From Halieaceae bacterium (GTDB taxonomy: Bacteria > Pseudomonadota > Gammaproteobacteria > Pseudomonadales > Halieaceae): a stretch of DNA of 11,635 nt. The stretch lies in NCBI GenBank assembly GCA_902518075.1, contig CABYEX010000039.1:1-11635 (forward strand). Reading direction: 5' to 3'. Below the pieces are notes generated by a model. The model saw only the letters and a list, made by a program, of their open reading frames with translations. It was not told the DNA's origin and did no database searches. This document shows, piece after piece, positions 7,462-11,635 of the stretch. The translations under genes and the position numbers were made by a program. Numbering within the stretch: the stretch's first letter is position 1; each line of letters begins with the position of its first letter.

Positions 7462-7491
7462 ATTCTAGCACTCTCAACTGCAGAGTGCTAA
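7462..7491 (-). promoter_or_regulatory. Candidate rpoH promoter overlapping CIRCE
   Basis: On the - strand there is an extended -10, TGCTAGAAT (hexamer at 7467-7462, 5 of 6 to TATAAT), with a weaker -35 TTAGCA (7491-7486, 4 of 6) 18 bases upstream. Both boxes overlap the CIRCE arms, so repressor binding would block the polymerase. The inferred leader is only about 25 bases and contains the GGAGG. Confidence 0.55.
7465..7491 (-). promoter_or_regulatory. CIRCE element (HrcA operator) upstream of rpoH
   Basis: The inverted repeat reads on the + strand CTAGCACTC, 9 bases, GAGTGCTAA. The known CIRCE consensus is TTAGCACTC-N9-GAGTGCTAA, so the match is 17 of 18 with the exact 9-base spacer. The pairing extends one base inward on each side. 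It ends 36 bases before the rpoH ATG and lies in the gap after ftsX, so rpoH is the only sensible target. CIRCE is bound by the repressor HrcA, which loses activity on heat or protein misfolding; this predicts an hrcA gene elsewhere in the genome. No protein binding is shown here. Confidence 0.9.
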
Positions 7492-7529
7492 ACCCTGAAA
7501 AATACCGCTTTCCAGGGGCTTAACGCCAA

Positions 7530-8483
7530 TCAATGCGCCTCTAGGCGGTTGAAATAGCGTGCTGAAGCGATCCAAGAGGTCAGCCATCCCAGGACCGCTC
7601 CAAGCGCGATCAGCGCTAACAGGTACCTGACGCCCGGGCCCTGAATCTCGCCAGAACTGCCGTAAAGGACAAATAATGCGTTGACCGGGCCTGCAATCCA
7701 GAGGCTTAACATCCACAACATCACCCCAGCGAGCACCCCGCCACCTGCACCAAAATACAAGCCCGTATACAAAAAAGGCCTGCGGATAAAGCCTTGGGAG
7801 CCGCCGATCACTCGTACCACCAAAATCTCCTCACGCCGGGCATCGATCGCCAGATGCAGGGTATTGGCCAGCGCAAGGATTGCACCCAGCACCATGGCAG
7901 CCCCCAAAGCGAGGCCCCAGCGCTCTGTCGCGAGCAGGGCCTGATCGAGGCGGCTCATCCACTGGCTGTCGAGAATGACCCTGTCCACGCCTGACAGGGC
8001 ACCGATCGCTTCAGCCAGCTGGCTCAGGGCCATGTCGGTGCGGGGTGCAGTGGGCGATACCAACAGCGCATGGGGCAGCGGATTATGATCCAGTGACGTC
8101 AAAACCCCTGACAATCCGGTTTGCTCGCCAAATACAGCCAGCGCCTCGTCTCGACGCACTAGGGTCGCGTCTTCCACGCTAGCCCATGTCACCAACTCGC
8201 GCTGCAGCGCCTCGGCCTGCACAAGGTTGAGCCCCCCGTCCAGCATGACCGATACCTGTGCCGGTCGCTCCAGATCGGGGACCAGTGGTCTCAAATTATC
8301 GAGCGTCAGCATCATAGCGCCCGGCAGCGCCAGGGAGATCGCCACAACCAGCCAGACCATGCCTGTTGCGAGGGGCCTGGCCATTAATTTTTGCCAGCTA
8401 CTGGTGGCAGCAGACCAGTGCTGGTAGCGCCACGCCGCTATTCGACTCCATTCTTCTCTGATCTGCCGCGCTGACGAACTCAT
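7530..8483 (-). CDS. ftsX: Cell-division ABC transporter permease FtsX
   Basis: The inner-membrane half of the FtsEX complex, which in gammaproteobacteria links ATP hydrolysis at the divisome to activation of septal peptidoglycan hydrolases through EnvC-like partners. The 317 residues show the family layout: a cytoplasmic N-terminal tail (about 1-40), membrane segment 1 (about 41-60), a large periplasmic domain (61-178, with SVEDATLVRRDEALAVFGE), then membrane segments 2 (179-202), 3 (228-254) and 4 (287-306), ending in RYFNRLEAH. The conserved cytoplasmic turn AIDARREEILVVRVIGGSQGFIRRPFLY (202-229) is the coupling segment to FtsE. ATG at 8483 overlaps the ftsE stop (ATGA), so the two are translationally coupled. 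The sequence is divergent from E. coli but the topology and the coupling segment are clear. Confidence 0.95.
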   Translation of the reverse strand: MSSSARQIREEWSRIAAWRYQHWSAATSSWQKLMARPLATGMVWLVVAISLALPGAMMLTLDNLRPLVPDLERPAQVSVMLDGGLNLVQAEALQRELVTWASVEDATLVRRDEALAVFGEQTGLSGVLTSLDHNPLPHALLVSPTAPRTDMALSQLAEAIGALSGVDRVILDSQWMSRLDQALLATERWGLALGAAMVLGAILALANTLHLAIDARREEILVVRVIGGSQGFIRRPFLYTGLYFGAGGGVLAGVMLWMLSLWIAGPVNALFVLYGSSGEIQGPGVRYLLALIALGAVLGWLTSWIASARYFNRLEAH

Positions 8484-9142
8484 GCAACCGTCGCGCCAGC
8501 AAGACGCCCTTCATGCAGCGTAATAATCCGATGCCGGAACCGGGAAATCAGCGGCAAATCGTGGGTCGCCACCAGCACCGTCACGCCCACCTGATTGAAT
8601 GCCTCGAATAACGACATGATCTCGCAGGACAGTTGAGGATCCAGATTACCCGTGGGCTCATCTGCGATGAGAAATTCAGGCCTTGCGACAACCGCCCGGG
8701 CGATGCCTACCCGTTGCTGCTCACCCCCCGACAACACAGCGGGATTCGTCCGCTCGTGGGGCAACAGACCCACCTTGTCTAGTGCGGCTCTAACCCGGCG
8801 GGCGGTGTCGGTTGGGGAGAATCCCGCCATGACCAAAGGCAGCGCGACATTGTCGTGCACACTGCGATCAAAGAGCAGCCTGTGGTCCTGGAAAACCACC
8901 CCAAAACGTCGACGATAACGCGGCACCATGCGCGACCGGATCTTGCTAGTCAGCTCATCATTCACGCGGATGTCTCCGCTACTGGGTCGATCCAGTAATA
9001 ATAGAAGGCGCAGCAAGGTGCTCTTGCCCGCACCGGAGTGACCGGTAAGAAAGGCCATTTCTCCCTGCTCGATCGCCAAATTGAGACTGCGCAGTGCGTC
9101 CTGATCACCAAAACGGCGACTCACTCGCTCAAATTCAATCAC
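8480..9142 (-). CDS. ftsE: Cell-division ABC transporter ATPase FtsE
   Basis: The cytoplasmic ATPase partner of FtsX, 220 residues, the usual length. All nucleotide-binding elements are visible: Walker [10 protein letters not shown] (34-42), Q-loop with Gln85 in VVFQDHRLL, signature LSGGEQQR (137-144), Walker B FLIADEP (157-163) and switch His194 in [33 protein letters not shown] is typical of FtsE, distinguishing it from LolD/MacB-type ATPases. The start is GTG at 9142, giving [11 protein letters not shown]; the Shine-Dalgarno is weak. It lies 12 bases after ftsY and overlaps ftsX by 4 bases, as in the classic ftsYEX operon. Confidence 0.96.
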   Translation of the reverse strand: MIEFERVSRRFGDQDALRSLNLAIEQGEMAFLTGHSGAGKSTLLRLLLLLDRPSSGDIRVNDELTSKIRSRMVPRYRRRFGVVFQDHRLLFDRSVHDNVALPLVMAGFSPTDTARRVRAALDKVGLLPHERTNPAVLSGGEQQRVGIARAVVARPEFLIADEPTGNLDPQLSCEIMSLFEAFNQVGVTVLVATHDLPLISRFRHRIITLHEGRLAGATVA

Positions 9143-9154
9143 TGCCGCTCAACC

Positions 9155-10252
9155 CTAGCCGTCATCTAATAGCGCATCGACAAAATCCTGGGCACTGAAG
9201 TCACGGAGATCGTCGGCTTGCTCACCCACTCCGATAAACCGTATTGGACGCTTCAGTTTGTGTGCAATGGCGAACAACACGCCGCCTCGAGCGGTGCCGT
9301 CGAGCTTGGTCACTGCGACGCCCGTAACACCGACGGCCTGATCAAATTCCACCGCCTGGGAGACAGCGTTCTGGCCAGTGCCTGCATCGAGCACCAACAG
9401 CGTTTCATGAGGCACAGTTTCGTTCTGCTTGCGCATTACCCGCACGACCTTACTGAGTTCATCCATCAAGTGGGACTTGTTCTGAAGCCGCCCCGCAGTG
9501 TCCGCGATCAGAACATCCACGTCGCGAGCGGTCGCCGCCCGCAAAGCATCAAACAACACTGAAGCACTATCAGCGCCTGTGTGCTGGGCAATCACCGTCA
9601 CATCATTACGCTCGCCCCAGGCCTGCAACTGCTCTACCGCTGCCGCCCGAAAGGTGTCGCCGGCAGCCAGCATGACGCTGTGCCCCTGTTGCTTGAAGCG
9701 GTGCGCCATCTTGCCAATAGTCGTGGTCTTTCCAGCGCCGTTCACGCCCACCACCAGAATCACAAAAGGCCGATGCGCCTTGATGCTGAGGGGAGATTCC
9801 TGATCGGCCAACAGCTCGGTGAGCGTCCCTTTCAAGGCCGACATGACCGTCTCTTCCGCAGACAGCTCACTGCGGCCCAGTCGCATGCGGAGTGACTCCA
9901 GCACCCGATCAGTGGCCTCGAGCCCCAGGTCGGCCATGATCAGCTGTTCCTCAAGCGCCTCCAAGAGTGCCGGGTCCAATTGCTTCTTACCCAGCACGAG
10001 ACTGGAAAGCCCTTCAGACAGTTGGCCACGACTGCGACTGAGCCCGCTTCGCAACCGCTCAAAAACACTCGAGCCTGTATCTGACGCAGCAGCCCCCCCC
10101 GCTTCGCCTGTCGATGCAGACGAAGCGTCCGCGGCCTGCTCGGAGCCCGAATCAGCATTGTTAGTGGATGTTAGGGTATCCGTGGGATCGCTGTCAGTAA
10201 GTGCCTCGGTTTTGATCTCGTCAGGCTTGGCGCGGCGTTTGAATAGCTTCAT
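9155..10252 (-). CDS. ftsY: Signal recognition particle receptor FtsY
   Basis: SRP receptor GTPase that docks ribosome-SRP complexes at the membrane for co-translational insertion. From ATG at 10252 the product has 365 residues (a GTG two codons upstream is also possible). A basic start (MKLFKRRAK) is followed by a low-complexity acidic, Ser/Ala/Asp-rich segment to about 60, the variable A domain, then the N domain (about 62-150, VFERLRSGLSRSRGQLSEGL) and the G domain. GTPase motifs are G1 GVNGAGKTTT (169-178), DTFRAAAVEQL (199-209), G3 DTAGRLQNKSHLMDEL (251-266), G4 TKLDG (315-319) and the C-terminal IRFIGVGEQADDLRDF. An 8-base G tract lies in codons 51-54. First gene of the - strand cluster and divergent from rsmD. 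Confidence 0.97.
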   Translation of the reverse strand: MKLFKRRAKPDEIKTEALTDSDPTDTLTSTNNADSGSEQAADASSASTGEAGGAAASDTGSSVFERLRSGLSRSRGQLSEGLSSLVLGKKQLDPALLEALEEQLIMADLGLEATDRVLESLRMRLGRSELSAEETVMSALKGTLTELLADQESPLSIKAHRPFVILVVGVNGAGKTTTIGKMAHRFKQQGHSVMLAAGDTFRAAAVEQLQAWGERNDVTVIAQHTGADSASVLFDALRAATARDVDVLIADTAGRLQNKSHLMDELSKVVRVMRKQNETVPHETLLVLDAGTGQNAVSQAVEFDQAVGVTGVAVTKLDGTARGGVLFAIAHKLKRPIRFIGVGEQADDLRDFSAQDFVDALLDDG

Positions 10253-10309
10253 GATCACTCTGACTCGGTTGGGCGTGGCAAAACACGGACGCTTCGTTGA
10301 TTCACAGGC

Positions 10310-10318
10310 AGTCTAGCA
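10310..10318 (-). promoter_or_regulatory. Candidate extended -10 for ftsY
   Basis: On the - strand TGCTAGACT matches an extended -10 (TGn plus TAGACT, 4 of 6 to TATAAT) about 58 bases before the ftsY ATG, in the 87-base divergent gap with rsmD. No good -35 is seen. The element resembles the rpoH extended -10. Weak support only. Confidence 0.3.
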
Positions 10319-10339
10319 CCGAGAAAAACAGGAGCCAGC

Positions 10340-10915
10340 ATGCGGCGAGGCGCGAAACAGGCTACCTCTCAGCTCCGGATCATTGGTGGGCAGTGGCGTG
10401 GGCGGAAGCTCCCGTTTCCGGATCGCCCGGGACTACGACCCACGGGAGACCGGATCAGAGAGACCCTTTTTAACTGGCTGGGGCCCCATCTTCAGACTGC
10501 CAAGTGTCTCGACCTATTTGCCGGTTCAGGCGCGCTGGGTATCGAAGCACTGTCCCGCGGCGCTGCGCACTGTGACTTTGTGGATGCAGACCTGGAGGCC
10601 ATCACTGCCGTTGGCCACCACCTCAACACCCTCGACGCCAGCGAGTACAGCACTGTGAGCGGCGACATGGCAGAGCGCTATCTGCGCCAGACTAAGGGCG
10701 CGTGGGACATTGTGTTTGTAGACCCCCCTTTCGATGCGCGCCTCGGCGAGTCAACCCTAACATTATTGGCAGAAAGCGAGCGACTGGCTGAAGCCAGCCG
10801 AGTTTATTTCGAGACATCGCGCTCACAACCCGAGGCTGTCCCGGAGAGACTCTATGACGTATTGCGCGAAAAAACCGCAGGAGATGTCTGTTACCGACTG
10901 CTGTCTCCGCGATAA
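10340..10915 (+). CDS. rsmD: 16S rRNA (guanine966-N2)-methyltransferase
   Basis: Methylates N2 of G966 in 16S rRNA, in the 30S subunit, with SAM. The 191-residue product has the family N terminus LRIIGGQWRGRKLPFPDRPGLRPTGDRIRETLFNWL (12-47), SAM motif I CLDLFAGSGALGIEALSRGA (56-75), an acidic strand end FVDAD (80-84) and the N-methyltransferase catalytic motif VDPPF (127-131). ATG at 10340 is preceded by AGGAG five bases upstream, a clear ribosome binding site. It is divergent from ftsY across an 87-base gap. In Pseudomonas, from memory, M16-family zinc protease genes sit between ftsY and rsmD; they are absent here. coaD follows after 74 bases. Confidence 0.96.
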   Translation: MRRGAKQATSQLRIIGGQWRGRKLPFPDRPGLRPTGDRIRETLFNWLGPHLQTAKCLDLFAGSGALGIEALSRGAAHCDFVDADLEAITAVGHHLNTLDASEYSTVSGDMAERYLRQTKGAWDIVFVDPPFDARLGESTLTLLAESERLAEASRVYFETSRSQPEAVPERLYDVLREKTAGDVCYRLLSPR

Positions 10916-10959
10916 GGCGCATGGCCCGTGCGTTTGTTCAGCTAACAAGACTTGTGTAG

Positions 10960-11472
<513 letters not shown>

Positions 11473-11475
11473 ATC

Positions 11476-11495
11476 AGCGCCGAATATTCGGGGCT
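11476..11495. terminator. Palindrome between coaD and mutM, possible bidirectional terminator
   Basis: Two 9-base arms, AGCGCCGAA and TTCGGGGCT, are complementary at 8 of 9 positions around a central TA; the inner CCGAATATTCGG is a perfect 12-base palindrome. Its place between two convergent genes suits a shared terminator, but neither strand has a U-run after the stem, so the role is uncertain. Confidence 0.35.
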
Positions 11496-11526
11496 CAGCG
11501 GGCGATAGCGCGATGCGCACTCACGT

Positions 11527-11635
11527 TTAGCGCTGACACTGAGGGCACAGCACCGTACTGCGTCCTCCCTGCCTGATTTCCTTCAATCGGGTCTGACACA
11601 CCCGGCAAGCCTGGCCGTCGCGGCCGTATACCCTC
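11527..11635 (-). CDS. mutM: Formamidopyrimidine-DNA glycosylase, C-terminal zinc finger only
   Basis: The last 35 codons of an Fpg/MutM-type DNA glycosylase read inward from the window edge to a TAA at 11529-11527. The peptide contains [12 protein letters not shown], then [19 protein letters not shown]. The four cysteines form the family's zinc finger with spacing C-x2-C-x16-C-x2-C, and the [12 protein letters not shown] segment is the beta-hairpin that grips DNA; the arginine there is the conserved lesion-contact residue. MutM removes 8-oxoguanine and formamidopyrimidines. The close Fpg paralogue Nei shares the finger, but the VYGRxGxxC lead-in and the linkage to coaD favour MutM. The catalytic N terminus is outside the window. 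Confidence 0.9.
   Translation of the reverse strand, partial: RVYGRDGQACRVCQTRLKEIRQGGRSTVLCPQCQR

Noticed and set aside
7430..7477. Longer rpoH reading frame from a TTG at 7477
   Set aside because: It lacks a suitable Shine-Dalgarno, would run through the CIRCE element and promoter -10, and the ATG at 7429 has a strong GGAGG.

Overview
The window is a dense, chromosomal, housekeeping stretch of a gammaproteobacterium. The GC content is moderately high, and the gene order closely resembles the proC-yggT-metX-metW-rdgB-hemW and ftsY-ftsE-ftsX-rpoH neighbourhoods of Pseudomonas-like and marine gammaproteobacteria. The use of metX/metW instead of metA and the RpoH sequence fit that group. I cannot name the genus from sequence alone. 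There are no signs of mobile elements, CRISPR arrays, tRNA or rRNA genes, and no gap over 300 bases without a gene.

Region 1 (1-5736, + strand) is a compact eight-gene run: the 3' end of yggS, then proC, yggT, metX, metW, a DUF4426 gene, rdgB and hemW. Several junctions overlap by 4 bases (GTGA at proC/yggT, ATGA at metX/metW and rdgB/hemW) and the other gaps are short, so this looks like one translationally coupled operon. It combines PLP homeostasis, proline synthesis, a membrane protein, methionine-pathway acylation of homoserine, nucleotide-pool sanitation and a radical-SAM-type heme chaperone.

Region 2 (5795-10252, - strand), convergent with region 1, reads ftsY, ftsE, ftsX, rpoH, trmB. 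It joins the SRP receptor, the FtsEX division transporter, the heat-shock sigma factor and a tRNA m7G46 methyltransferase. The most interesting signal in the window is in the 100-base gap between ftsX and rpoH. There is a near-perfect CIRCE operator (HrcA binding site) 36 bases upstream of the chosen rpoH start, with a candidate extended -10 promoter laid over it. This suggests the heat-shock sigma gene is itself under HrcA repression, which would join the two classical heat-shock circuits.

Region 3 (10340-11472, + strand), divergent from ftsY, holds rsmD (16S rRNA m2G966 methyltransferase) and coaD (phosphopantetheine adenylyltransferase). The window ends in the C-terminal zinc finger of mutM (DNA glycosylase) on the - strand, convergent with coaD, with a palindrome between the two.

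Nothing here is a new multi-gene system. Points worth a second look are the CIRCE-rpoH link, the DUF4426 gene with no good start codon, an 8-base G tract in ftsY, a hairpin against the trmB start, and a consensus -10 hexamer at the yggS/proC junction.
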